64,000 nucleotides of DNA from Theobroma cacao. Lineage: Eukaryota > Streptophyta > Magnoliopsida > Malvales > Malvaceae. The position numbers were made by a program, and so were the translations under genes. A model generated the notes under the pieces. That model saw only the letters and a program-made list of their open reading frames with translations. It was not told the origin of the DNA and did no database searches. The first letter of the stretch is position 1. Each line of letters begins with the position of its first letter. Shown one piece after another: positions 37,620 through 49,400 of the stretch. Where the stretch lies: the NCBI RefSeq assembly GCF_000208745.1, contig NC_030858.1, positions 35,252,061-35,316,060 on the forward strand. The letters run 5' to 3'.

Positions 37620-38455
37620 AAAGATGAGATTAAGGTATATATTTTACGTTTTTGGGTTTATTGGTTTATTCATAAAATCTCAAAATTGAAAAATTGAAAT
37701 TGGTAAAACATATCCGTAAATTAAAACACTATATAATTTTGGCAATTTACATTTGATGGCAAGTAGGCAAATCAATTAGTTATTAGATATTGCATTACTG
37801 ATTTTTAAGTATTACGAGATTGATTTTTAGGTATTGCATGACGTAATCATTGTGTCTCTAGTTTTTAGATATTACGTGACTGATTTTAGGTATTGCGTGA
37901 TTAGTTTTTAAGCATTGTGCTCAATGCCTAAGTCACACAATGCCTTAAACTTAGTTACGTAATGCCTTACTAATCAATCACATAATGCCTATAAACTAGT
38001 CACGCAATACCATATCAACTAGTCACGTAATACTATATCAATCAGTTACGGAATACTTAAAAATCAATCATGTAATGTCTAAAAACTAGTTACGCAATGC
38101 TCAAAAATTGATTACACAATGCTTAAAAACCATCAAAATTACTGAATTTCATTTAACAAAATCAACAATTTTAAGTAATACACCATATTCCATTTAACAA
38201 TATAACCAACGAATATCCCTATTTGGCGAAAAATACTCAAAATGCTTAAAAGTTTTTCTTCATATATCAAAAATCATTTTAAAATATTTAAAAATACTCA
38301 AAACCCTTAAAGGTTTTTTTCGTGTATCTAAAACTACTCCAAAATGCTCAAATGCTTAACAGTTTTTTTTTCTGATAAGAAATACTCTAAAAATGGATAA
38401 TTTGACGAAATAAACTTAAGAACGTAAAACACATACTTTGATGTCTTCGCTTAAA
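37620..38455. mobile_element. Foldback element with palindromic minisatellite core
   Basis: The outer arms AAGGTATATATTTTACGT (37633-37650) and AACGTAAAACACATACTTT (38421-38439) are inverted copies, and further matching bases (GGGTTTATT / AATAAACTT) lie just inside. Between about 37775 and 38115 degenerate 22-23-bp units of the type TAGTCACGTAATGCCTAAAAA are tandemly repeated. Units left of about 37919 are in one orientation and units to the right are in the other, with GCATTG/CAATGC at the turning point. From about 38215 to 38395 a second repeat of about 75 bp (AAAAATACTCAAAATGCTTAAAAG type) occurs three times. There is no coding capacity. Confidence 0.7.
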
Positions 38456-38509
38456 AGATATGAGTCGGTTTAAGACGTAAACTTAAATATATTGATTGAT
38501 TTCATTAAA

Positions 38510-38584
38510 GATAATTTTATTTAAAATTATTTTTTAAAATTAAAAATAATTTTATTTAAAATTATTTTTTAAAATTAAAAATAA
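38510..38584. repeat. 35-bp tandem duplication
   Basis: Two adjacent near-identical AT-rich units beginning ATAATTTTATTTAAAATTAT. Confidence 0.8.
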
Positions 38585-39681
38585 TTAAAATTATAAATAA
38601 GATTATTTTAAAAAACACAGGAGTATTTTTAAAAAGAATCCTTGCTTTGTCGTATAGCCCAAATGCAGACCCCGTAAACCCCAATTTGACATGACATCCA
38701 TCTACTTCAGTATCCCTGTTTGCTCTGTTGTTTTGCCTCTGTTTCTTTGGTCCCTGTTGTTATTCCTTTGGTTCTTGCTGTCTCGAGTTCACCACAAGAT
38801 AATGAAATAGAGTGAATTGAAAACCACAGTTCCATGCAGGCAGGGAGAGGGACATTGATTGCTTGCTTTCTCCGAAAGAGGGTTCATTATGTAACCCTTT
38901 TCTCAGCTTTTAAAATACGGCTAAAAGTAAGAAAGAACGTTAAACTGATGCTGTTGGATATCTGATATCTTTCAAAAGGGAAACTTTTTTTTCCCTACCA
39001 GGTGCAGCAATTTGAACAATGTAAAACTTTTTTCAAACGCACGTTGTATACAGCTTTTAATGAGATTTATGAGGGAAGAGATTGGTCCGTACACAAATAT
39101 TTATGAGATATGGTAACTCGTTCGAAATGACAACCATCATAAAAGAAATGCAGTTTCTCGATTACCTTTCCTTTCCCTGGAACGCCAAAGCTCTAAGCTT
39201 GCGTATGGCCATCATCCACCGTCACGGGTAACCCTAGTTTTATATGGGTACTACTATATGATTTCGAGACGTGAAGATATAGATTAGTGCTAATTATGAT
39301 ACAGGAAACAACCTAGAAAAGGAATGGTGCGTGTGATTGGAATATTGTTTTCTTTCTTTTAACTACAGAATGATTAACTCCGTGCTTTCAAAAGGTTTAG
39401 CTTTTTGTTTAGAGAAAACACTCTTTTACTTTTTCCAACTTTTTGTCTTGCACTTTTTGGCGTTTTACACTACAAGGAAACATTAAAATCTTGGGGCTAT
39501 TTCATTTTCGGTGGTTCAAATGGTAAATTTAGAGTTCGACAGCTATATTAAGGCTTCAAAGATCAAGTCAAGATAACTTGGGATATCGTTGGCTACTGGT
39601 CACCTGTTGGCTTAGTAGTTCCAGTCTTTTGATTTTCTATAAACTCGACTTGGTTTTGCAGACAAGGGTGTGGAACTCAGA
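38585..39681. other. FAD3 upstream region and 5' UTR intron end
   Basis: A splice acceptor (TTTTGCAG|ACAAGGG) at 39660 just before the FAD3 start codon shows that the leader is spliced. The matching 5' non-coding exon lies upstream but its position was not fixed. Confidence 0.5.
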
Positions 39682-41584
39682 ATGAGCCCTTCAATGCAGG
39701 ATGCATCATTCGGAACAATGGAGAGGAAAGGAGAGTACGTTAATGGGGTTAGTGGAATCAATGACCACAGTGATTTTGATCCGAGTGCTCCTCCTCCATT
39801 CAGGATTGCTGATATCCGAGCCGCCATCCCGAAGCACTGTTGGGTCAAAAATCCTTGGAGGTCGATGAGTTATGTTTTCAGGGATGTCGGTGTGGTTTTT
39901 GCTTTAGGACCAGCAGCAGTCTACCTGAATAGTTGGTTCTTTTGGCCACTCTACTGGCTTGCACAGGGAACAATGTTTTGGGCTATATTTGTCCTTGGAC
40001 ATGACTGGTAATCTTTTCTATACTTTATCGTCGTATGTTTTCAGCTTTGGTTTATATTTCAGAGTTAAATCCATTTGGTTTTGGATTGTGCAGTGGCCAC
40101 GGAAGCTTTTCGGACGATCCCATTCTTAACAATGTAGTGGGACATATCTTACATTCTTCAATACTTGTTCCCTACCATGGATGGTAAGTTAGGCAACATT
40201 TACTCAGTACATTGTATACTTGGAATCTTTCTAGGGGCATGCAATTCCATAACTTCATTTGAAAATCTTGCAGGAGAATAAGCCATAGAACTCATCATCA
40301 GAACCAGGGAAATGTGGAGAAGGATGAGTCATGGGTTCCGGTCAAACATTCTCTACTTTTTTGCTTCTGTTCCGTGCAAAAGTTTGAGTGTTTGTTTCAA
40401 GGTCTCTTTACAAGGATAACATTGGAAACTGACCCTTCACGCTCTCTTTTTTAATCTCAGCTCCCTGAGAATATTTACAAGAATTTAGACATCAGTACGC
40501 GATTTCTGAGATTCACTCTCCCTTTCCCCCTTTTTGCGTTCCCCCTATATTTGGTGAGAAAGCTTGTTTTGATTGAATTTATATGAAAAAATTAACATTG
40601 TGCCATAAGGAGTTAAATTCCCTATCTTTGCCTTGTTTCATTACAGTGGTATAGAAGTCCAGGCAAGGAAGGATCTCACTTCAACCCTTACAGCAACTTG
40701 TTCACCCCCCAAGAGAGGAAGCTTGCAATGACTTCAACCGCTTGTTGGACTGTGATGGTTATTTTGCTTGCCTATTTATCCTTTGCAAGAGGTCCAGCCC
40801 AAATGTTTAAGCTCTACGGTGTTCCCTACTCGGTAGGTCTACCTTACTCCTCACGTTTCTAGATTTTTGAGTACGGAATTTCTCTGATAGTAATTTACTA
40901 TATTTGGGAATGGTCTACCATTTCGTAGATTTTCGTGGTATGGCTGGATTTAGTGACCTACCTAAATCACCATGGCCATGAGCAGAAACTTCCTTGGTAC
41001 CGTGGCAAGGTAAGGGCATAGCCTACCTAAATACACTTCAATTCACTTTGAATGCTGCACTGGGCAGTAAAATTTTCTTCAACTTGACAGGGGATTTTAC
41101 CACCCAATGCAAAAGAATTCATTACTGAGGGTTCTGTTCTGTATTTGACAGGAATGGAGTCACCTCAGAGGAGGGCTTACAACAGTTGACAGGGATTATG
41201 GTTTATTCAACAATATCCACCATGACATTGGCACCCATGTCATCCATCATCTCTTCCCTCAAATCCCTCATTACCACTTGGTAGAAGCGGTATGTTCTTT
41301 ATTAATTTCATCAGACAGAATGATCAAACAAGACAAAGTCTTTCATCTGTTTGAGTTTATCCTAATGGTTTGATGCTTTTGGCTTGCAGACCAAAGCAGC
41401 TAAAGCAGTGATCGGAAAATACTATCGGGAACCAAAGAAATCTGGGCCTATTCCATTTCACTTAATAAAGACTCTAGTCACAAGCCTTAGACAAGACCAT
41501 TATGTTAGCAACACTGGGGATATAGTATTCTATCAGACTGATCCACAGCTGTTTCAGTTACTTTCCCCTGGCAAATCTGGATGA
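39682..41584 (+). CDS. FAD3: ER omega-3 fatty acid desaturase
   Basis: Eight exons (39682-40007, 40094-40183, 40274-40340, 40461-40553, 40647-40832, 40929-41009, 41152-41289, 41390-41584) encode 391 residues, very near Arabidopsis FAD3 (386). Exon sizes such as 90, 67, 93, 186, 81 and 138 are typical of FAD3/7/8 genes. The three di-iron histidine boxes are HDCGH (107-111, split by intron 1), HRTHH (143-147) and HVIHH (310-314). FDPSAPPPF and [10 protein letters not shown] mark the start of the desaturase domain. No plastid transit peptide is present, so the ER form rather than FAD7/8 is inferred. It converts linoleate to alpha-linolenate on phosphatidylcholine using cytochrome b5. ATG 39682 directly follows the 5' UTR splice acceptor at 39660. 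Confidence 0.97.
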
Positions 41585-41869
41585 TGCTTCTAGGATATAG
41601 CTGAAGAAGGATTATTATAGTTCTTTCAGTTGTTTCAAAACCAAAACATGTGGCACAATTAAGACTTTGAGCTTTGTTCTTATCATTTCCAATAAATTTA
41701 ACATTGTTAGCTTGCAACACAATCAAATATGCTTGTGGCTGTTCTCCAAACATGGAGTCAGGAAAGTTTCAGCAATCTCATCACGGTGAAGATGTTGGTC
41801 TTTTTCTAAGTGAAGGATATTTCCTTGTTGAATATATATCCTTAATATGCATATAAAGATACGGACACT

Positions 41870-42400
41870 AGAAAAATTTTAAATTATCATTTTAAATATT
41901 TTTATCATAAATATTAAAAATATTTATCTAATTTATAAATAATAATTATAATTACATCCAATGATTTTTATTGAAAATATTATTATAAATATTAATAAGA
42001 TTTATCCAATTTGAAAATAACTATTTTAATTGCATTGGATACCTTTTATTAAAAAATATTTTCATAATTGTAATAATATTGAATAATTTATAGATTAATA
42101 TTACAAAATTTCATATATTCATTACATTAATAAGATTTATTCAAGATGAAAATAAAAAATTCTAATTACATCAAATGACTTTTATTAAAATATTAATAAT
42201 TTTATTAATTGTAAATAAGAATTTTAATTGCACTGAATGACTTTTGTTAAAATTATTTTTTTATTATAAATGTTAATAAGGTTTATCCAATTTGATAAGA
42301 ATTTTAATTGAGTTGAAAGACTTTTATTAAAAAGTAATTTTCTAATCTTAAATAATATTGAATAATTTATAAATTAATATTATAAAATTTCAGTTCTTTA
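41870..42400. repeat. AT-rich degenerate tandem repeat downstream of FAD3
   Basis: The phrase AATTGCATTGAATGACTTTT, followed by ATTAAAA, recurs in variant form near 41950, 42030, 42165, 42225 and 42310. It is often preceded by TAATAAGATTTATCCAATTT, giving units of roughly 70-120 bases. No ends or coding capacity are seen. Confidence 0.6.
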
Positions 42401-42771
42401 GGCATCATTATATTAAAATTAAAAATACTCTTTTTCTTTTATTACATTCAATCAAAATTTTATATTTTTATTTTGAATTAAATAAGTTCTTATAGTAAAT
42501 TATTAACTTAATCAAAATATCACTTATCTATATCATTTGGCGCTGACATAACATGCCGACATATCATAATAAACGATAACCAAATACCACCAAAGTAAAT
42601 GCTTACTTTCTTTTCTTCTTAAATCTCCCTCTACCCAGGCTCTAGCATAAAGAACCTTGAGAATAATCTAAAACTTCATGTGATGTGTCAATTGCCAAAT
42701 TATTAAATGCAATGTTCCTATAACCGAATTAGTTATCTACGTATCAATTAGCCTACTGTGCACTTCTAACT

Positions 42772-43145
42772 ATAGAATTGCTCTTATAGTAATTTAGTAT
42801 ATATTTGGAAATGACGTACCATTTCGCAGATTTGCGTGGTATGGCTGGATTTAGTGACCTACCTGCATCACCATGGCCATGAGCAGAAACTTCGCAGGTA
42901 ACATACACTTCAACTCACGTTGAATGCTGCATTGGGCAGTAAAATTTTATTCAACTTGACTGGGGATTTTGCCATCCAACGCAAATGAATTCATCACTCA
43001 GGGTTTTGTTCTGTATTTGACAGGAATGGAGGAGGGCTTACAACAGTTGACAGGGATTATGGTTTATTCAACAATATCCACCATGACATTGGCACCCATG
43101 TAATCCCCCAAATCCCTCATTTGTTTCAGTTGCTTTCCTCATTGA
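42772..43145 (+). pseudogene. Partial, broken duplicate of FAD3 exons 6-8
   Basis: From about 42772 the sequence follows FAD3 intron 5, exon 6, intron 6 and exon 7 (parental 40880-41270), introns included, so it is a DNA-level duplication and not a retrocopy. It is disabled by a deletion of about 13 bases at the exon 6 donor side (loss of the PWYRG codons), an 11-base deletion early in exon 7 (frameshift) and a deletion of about 12 bases that removes the HVIHH histidine box. After AAATCCCTCATT it jumps to sequence matching the end of exon 8 (TTTGTTTCAGTTGCTTTCC, parental about 41549). No promoter or complete reading frame is present. Confidence 0.9.
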
Positions 43146-44660
43146 ATACAAATCTATAATATTAACAAGTTTTTCTTTTCTTTTTTCGGTTTGCCTTATT
43201 CCAATGATGGGCTGGTCCCAGTACCCTAAAGAAGAACGGCCCAATAAGAGACTAGGTCAATGCAGCCCGACCCAAAACAAACAAAAACTTTAGCCCGTGG
43301 CTTTGGCTTGTATGGCTCACATCGAACTGGCAGCAGCTAGTGAGAGAGTTTAAGTTACAGTAATTAACCACATCTAAATTAATTAAAAAAAAAAATCGTA
43401 GACTCACACAAGGAAGGTGTACGGTCGACGCCCATGTGCCCCATCTAGTACCAGGCTTGAGTCCCATTCCTGAAAATTTGAAATTCCAAAGGGAGAAAAA
43501 GCAACAGATTTGGGTCGGAAGTAGAAAAAGCAACAGATTTGGGTCGGAAGTAGTGGCCAAGTTTAAAAGGCCGACATTGTAGTGGGGAAAGTCAGCATCT
43601 TCGGCTCCAAACCCCAAAGAATTTCCACAGCCCCACACCTCCTGACTCACTGTCTCACTTTCCCACTTGTCTCCCACCCCCCACCTTCACGGCTCAATCC
43701 TTTCCATTTAAAAATATTCATATTTTCTTTAAGTTTTCTCTGATTAATTATTCATAACTTTATTACTTTTTATAATTAATCCAGCTGTCGTGCATTTTAT
43801 TATATGACTTATCAAATCATAAATTATACATAGGTTACTTTTTAAGCCTCAATACATTAAAATACAAATCAAAAATCTGAATACTACTTTTATTTTTTAT
43901 TAATAGCTTTTACTATACGTAGGTGAATAATTTAATATATAAATATCATAATTATAATAATAAAAATGATAAATTAATAGATTATGATGTATTCAATCCA
44001 CAATTAATTAGCATTTAATAGCATAAAAACATAAAATATATGTAAGTAAATTGTGTTCTTGTGAAAAATACTAAAATTATATAAATTTTATATCTAAAAT
44101 GAATTTTCTTTATAGAATATAATATATTATAATCAAGTGAATTTTCATTAATAAATTTTGAGATCATAAAAATAGAAAGAAGAAAACATATTAATTTTGA
44201 CAACAAAAAAATTTATAGTAGAAATTAAAAATTAATTTAAATTATTAACCAATTAAATTGAAAAATAATCAGTAAAACATTAAATCTTANATATATATAT
44301 ATAAAGAACATAGATACGTAGGCCATCAACCAACATTAAGCCATGCATACCCTCCTGATGAATTAACAGGCGATGCTTCCAGCTATGAACAATTTATTTT
44401 AATAAAGAGTTCAAGATTAATAGAAAATCGATAACCAAAAATTAATGAATATTTAATTAATTTAATAAAAATGAAAAAAAATAAAAAAAATAAAATTAAT
44501 AAATTATGAAATAAGAATTTGATTAGATGTTGATGAGAGATAATACTAGTAAACAAATTCCCCTAGGCGCAAGGAGAAGGGTAGCCAACCCCATTATAAT
44601 GCAAAGACAAGTAGACAAGAAAATGGTAAGAAAATAGACTCCTCATAGCGCGTGCAAACA
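43146..44660. other. Intergenic DNA with 29-bp duplication and one ambiguous base
   Basis: A 29-base unit starting GAAAAAGCAACAGATTTGGG is duplicated exactly at 43495-43523 and 43524-43552. An n is present at 44290 beside an AT microsatellite. The rest is strongly AT-rich, and no gene is supported. Confidence 0.6.
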
Positions 44661-44926
44661 TATTCCTGAAATGGCTACCAGCTTTGCCCAATGCCCATTG
44701 CCTCCCTCCCCCCACTTTCAAATGCAAATCCCGCCATCTCTCTCTTTCCAACTACCCTTTTCCCCTCTTTCACCATCACCCTCCCACACATTCAAATTTT
44801 TATGCTTTTGGGGTCCCTTTGGAATCCATTCCTTTTTGCAAAGTTGTAAGCTGAAGTTGCTCACAGTCACAGAACCCATTTATTGCACTATTTTTCCCTT
44901 GGTTGTTTTACTTCCTTTTTGTCAAC

Positions 44927-46331
44927 ATGAAGTTGTTATCTTCTTCTTCTTCTTCTTCTTCTTCAACTGTCTCTTTTGATCCCAAACTGTGCACTTCAAA
45001 GAGTGCAACTGCTGGTTGCCTTGCAGGGATCCTACGTCGAATTCTTTGCTCCCGTAGTCTCCCAACACACCCTTCTGATCACATTACTGAGGCTAATTCG
45101 GTGGCAAGTTACAAGAACCAACAATTCAATGCTGAGGACAAGGTTGATGCTTCCAAGTTCACTCCAGGGATTGTAGCAAGACTAATGGGCTTGGATTCCT
45201 TGCCTGAAATCAGCTTACTTAAGACACGAGCAAATCCAAATTCAATTACAAGAAGCCGGTCTATGAATTCAGCAGATTATAAGCAAGATACTGATTCAAT
45301 CCATGCCAAGCATAGACGAGTAAACTCTACATTGTCGTTCCGCGATATGCCTACCTACTTCGAGCTTGAAAATGAAGAATATTTTGTGCTCAGCTTTGAG
45401 AAGGAAAGTGAAAGGGAAGAGCTGAGATCCAAGCGAAGAAAATGTAGAGGAGGGAGTGGAGAATTGAAGCAAAGAAAAGAAGAGAAACATAAGGAGAAGG
45501 AAAACAGAGTGGAGAAGGTAAAAGAGGAAAAGAATAAGGGAAATCAGCAAGAGGCTAGCAAAAGGGTATTAAATGTGTTGAATGAGGAAAAGCTGAACAG
45601 AAGAATTGTTGATAAGCCTAATCAGGAAGTAGCCAAATGCAACGAAGTTAATGGTGTCTACTTGGAGAAGCCAATTGTCAGCATTAGGGGTCTAGAGGGC
45701 TCAAAACTTGTGGACAAGAAAGGAGTGCCTGATGGAGCAAAATTGAGGAAGAAAAAGAAGAAAATACAGCATCGTGTAGCTGAAAATGTAGAGCCTGAAT
45801 GTAGCTCAGAAGATTCCAGCCCGGTTTCTGTTCTTGATTTTGATCAATTCGTCATTGATCATGATGTTCCTACATCAGGTTGGTGCCTCCCAATTCTGTT
45901 CATCACTTAATAGAAAAGTTATTTCATTCATCCTTTTAACTAAATGTGAATTGTTTGTAACAGAGGAAGATTCAAAAGCAGATGGGTCTAACTCAAGAAG
46001 GATATTATCACCAGACCTGGAAAATTATGGGTGCAAATCTCCTAGCAATGATGGTAATATGATGGAAGATGAGCTAAGGGTAAAAAATGTTGAAGGCAAA
46101 AGTTTGGGGTCAAGGAGAAAAGATTGCCACAGTGAGATAAACTTGGAATGTTGGGGTGCAATTTGCAGGATGACTGAAGCTGAGGTGGCTAAATCAAGTT
46201 GGTCATGCTCAAAGAATGAAGATCTTGAAGATATTACTGCAGATATTGGGTCAAAAATTCTAGACCAATTGTTAGATGAGCTGGTAATTTCAACCTTTGG
46301 GATCTCTCCCATGAAGAATTTGAACTTGTAA
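44927..46331 (+). CDS. DUF3741/TRM-like (TON1-recruiting-motif family) protein
   Basis: Two exons (44927-45878, 45964-46331) encode 439 residues. After a poly-Ser stretch near the N-terminus (S5-S13, encoded by a TTC/TCT-type microsatellite) comes FTPGIVARLMGLDSLPE (residues 78-94), the hallmark DUF3741 motif of LONGIFOLIA/TRM proteins. Then comes LSFRDMPTYFELENEEYFVLSF, a conserved second block. The middle is highly charged (Lys/Glu, coiled-coil-like). The C-terminus has a tryptophan-containing stretch and SKILDQLLDELV, resembling the TON1-recruiting M2 region. Members act at microtubules in cell shape and division-plane control, but the specific role of this short member is unknown. An overlapping upstream ATG frame (44671) was not adopted. 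The ATG at 44927 is the first in-frame start. Confidence 0.85.
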
Positions 46332-47402
46332 AAGTACAGCAGTAAAGCCCCTTTGTAAATTTTGCCATTGCAGAAACCTATAGTCAAAGATATATAGTAC
46401 TTCCAGTATCTAATTTCAAAATGTTTTCTGTCAAGTCTTGCTCCCCTTTATCAACTAAATATAGTTTAAAATTTAAATTCTTTAAATGAAAGGATTAGGT
46501 AGCTTCAGTTAACTATGTGGCTGGATTCTTTATCTTCACCATGCTCTTACCTGTATAACAAGTAAGACCTGTCAAGTGAAGAAAACTGGATTACCATCAC
46601 TGTAGTTCTGGCTGTCTTCTGAACGAAAAAGTTAAAAGGATGTGGCTGACAGCAAAAGCCTCATTCTAATTTCCTGAAAATAACAATTAATACTAATAAA
46701 TTAGTTGGAAGCTGTCAAAATCCTTGAGTGGATAAAGTGGATAGGTTGAGGTGGGGAAAAATGGGGAAAAGAAAAGATTCATGTACTAGAAGAACCTTCA
46801 TTGCTCTAGAAAAGAAAAGAAGAAGAATCTAAATTCCAGCCAAACCATTTGCTTATCTTCAACAATTTATGAATCTTCATTCATGGTACAATCATCAAAT
46901 GAATATCTTCATGGGAAACTCAAATATAATAAAATATGGACAAAAATTCATGATTGGACCCCTACAAGGACCACAATGGGGCTTGCCTAATTGATCTTTG
47001 CTTGCAAATTTCAGTATGAAACTAGGTTAGCTACCAAGTCATTTAATAATGACTACTTGTAGAGATAGTTATTCACTTTTTTTTTATGTTTAAGGTATCA
47101 AGAATGAAATATTTTGATCTCAAATTATAGAACGAAGTGTAGCTATTTTGTTAACTTATTGTCTCACCTAGAAGCCAGAGACAATAACTTAATTGGATCT
47201 GCAGAAAGTCTTCTTTGTTTATTCAAGCTCTCCTCCTTGTGAAGCAAGTCATTAAGCAACACATTCAATCAGGATACCAAGTCAAACTTTGATTTGTCCT
47301 AATCTTGAGCTGAGTTTGGGGAATATTTTCATACCGCAAACTTGAAAACAATGCTCTATTGTTTTCTATTAAATTGCAAAGTTTGTCCTAATCAATGCTC
47401 AG
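46332..47402. other. Intergenic DNA, no gene seen
   Basis: This is the 3' flank of the TRM-like gene followed by single-copy-looking spacer up to the TRIM element. Confidence 0.4.
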
Positions 47403-47493
47403 TGTCACGCTTTACACCAATCTGTCATGCTCCACATCAATCTATGTGAGGTATTATTCGTTTTGGTCCATAAAAAAGTAAGACAATGCTCAG

Positions 47494-47747
47494 TGTCACG
47501 CTCCACACCAATCTATGTTAGGTATTATCCGTTTTGGTCTATAAAAGGGACCTTACAAGTTAAAAGTAGTGTGAACCCCCGTTAGGAGTTTCTCTCCATA
47601 ACCATAACATCTTTGATGGGAGTTTCTCTCTATGACCATAACATCTTTGATGTGGGACTTTATAGCTCAACTTGCTGAGAGCATTATTTCGATGATGTGA
47701 GATTCATGTCCACGAAAAGACCTCATGTTTACGAAAAGATCATGACA
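47494..47747 (-). repeat. 3' LTR of TRIM
   Basis: On the minus strand it runs from TGTCATGATC to GCGTGACA. It is shorter than the 5' LTR through internal deletions and has its own short duplicated block (ACCATAACATCTTTGATG twice). Confidence 0.7.
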
Positions 47748-47829
47748 TCCTCATTTACTTCAACAAGGGTCCACTACCACTGTCTTTAGTAGCACATCGT
47801 TAGTACTTAAAATCTGCTCTGATACCAAT

Positions 47830-48175
47830 TGTCACACAATTGTCACGGTCTACACCAACTCCTATAAGGTATTATCCGCTTTGACCCGCTAGTCTCACGG
47901 TTTTATCCAACAAAAAGTGCCTCACAGGTTGAAGGTGGTGTGAACTCCTATATTCTCAATATCGCTCTATTAGATAACTGATGTGTGATTTATGGCTTTC
48001 CCTCTAAAACCATGACATCCTCCCTTAATTCCAGCTGGGAGTCTCTCTTTAGGATCATAACATCTTCTTTTAATTCTTGTTAGGAGTTTTTTTTTTATGT
48101 GAGATTTTGTAACTCAATCCGCTAAGAGTATTATCTCGATGATGTGAAATTCACATCTAGACAAGGATCGTGACA
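47830..48175 (-). repeat. 5' LTR of TRIM
   Basis: Read on the minus strand it starts TGTCACGATCC and ends GTGTGACA, two bases before the primer-binding site. It is the longer of the two LTRs. Confidence 0.7.
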
Positions 48176-49400
48176 CTCAACCCCAACAGCAAGATAAAAT
48201 AATCTCAAGACAGGTGGACAACGTTGGCAGCAGGAGTTTAGTCAAAGAAGTGGCCTACCCTAGATGAAGATATAATTAACAATTTCTGTTTCTGCATCTC
48301 CAAGAAACCTTATTGAACATTCACAACAACATTCTTGTTTTTTGCTGATGAGAAGCAAAAAAACTCATTGGTTCATTGTCTGAAATGACAGGCCTTGAAA
48401 CTGTGGTTCATTCTTCCTGGCTTGTAGTGCCCATCCCACTACCAAGTTTACCCAATAAGAAAAGTTAATCTAAAGACACAAACGAGCTAACACTGGCAGG
48501 ACTGCCTTTTTGTTAGTGCTCAACAATCACACCCACTTAGAATTATGGAATCAATGAACCTTCACCTTTTGAATGCCGAAAGTAAGATGCAGAATTCTAA
48601 AAAGTTGATAGGTAAATGGCACTGTAACGAGATAAAGAGAAGGATTACAGTGGGGAATCACATCAAATGATCCATCCATTCTTGTGCTTTGCGTAAAGAT
48701 GTTGAACTCTTGAGGTTTATGGTCTTTAAAAGAGTGCAGAAGCTGGATGTTAACATCCATATTTCCATTTCTTCCCAGCTAGAGATAGAATGTTGGGTTT
48801 AATTTGCATGCCAGCTCTCTGGTGGTAATGAGCAATGGAAAGAATAAAAAAAGCCATCTGCTCGTCCAGATTACAGTATAGAAAAGCATTATGATTCAAC
48901 AAAATCAGAACTGGTAAGAGGACGAGCAAGTTTTCACTGAAAAAATATATATATTAATTAAATAAATGCGATAGTTTCTGGTACATAAAATGTGTACAAC
49001 CCCCACCAATTGAAAATAAACCAAAAAATTAGTACAGCTGCTTCCATTTGCTAATTGAAATGAATGTATCTCTGGAAATTGACTAGTTGAACATCCGCCT
49101 TGCTACCCTCACCGCAAATCATGTTTCTACTTGGATGTATACGGAACTCTCATCCAAGACAAGAACCAAATTTAGAGACTAAAAAGAATAAAAGATATTA
49201 TTCTTCAGACCTAAGAGCAGTGTTAGCAGAAATCTTTCCTTCTGCTCACCTTGTGTTCTCCTAAGGGGGCAATCAATTTTCCCCTTCCCCATTTCATTCC
49301 AATTACAAATGACGAATATTGATAAAAATTCAAAAAATGGCCGAAAACAAGAACTAGTTAAAGGTTAACTGAGAAGCTAATGGTGGGGCTAGCTTTGCTT
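48176..49400. other. Spacer and 3' UTR of the TZF gene
   Basis: The last several hundred bases up to 49400 are likely the 3' UTR of the minus-strand zinc-finger gene. Nothing else was recognised. Confidence 0.45.

Larger units (their letters stand above)
47403..48175 (-). mobile_element. TRIM (terminal-repeat retrotransposon in miniature)
   Basis: Two diverged direct repeats (47494-47747 and 47830-48175) each begin TGTCAC and end with a TGACA terminus (CATGACA and CGTGACA). They share internal blocks such as GGTATTATCCG, GTGTGAAC and TCGATGATGTGA. On the minus strand the right-hand LTR is followed after two bases by TGGTATCAGAGC (47827-47816), the standard primer-binding site for plant initiator-Met tRNA. 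Only about 82 bases separate the LTRs, and there is no gag or pol. A partial extra LTR end (47403-47493) precedes the left LTR. CTCAG before 47403 and CTCAA after 48175 may be the target duplication with one mismatch. Confidence 0.8.

Noticed and set aside
37775..38115. CRISPR-like array of short repeats
   Set aside because: Units are directly adjacent with no unique spacers and they switch orientation. It is a plant nuclear minisatellite, not CRISPR.
43252..43677. 141-residue open frame on the minus strand
   Set aside because: It contains the 29-bp duplication and low-complexity composition without family resemblance. No promoter or splice context was seen.
44671..44979. 102-residue frame starting with an ATG upstream of the TRM-like gene
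   Set aside because: Pro/Ser-rich and pyrimidine-rich, overlaps the real start in another frame. It is more likely leader or promoter; at most a uORF.
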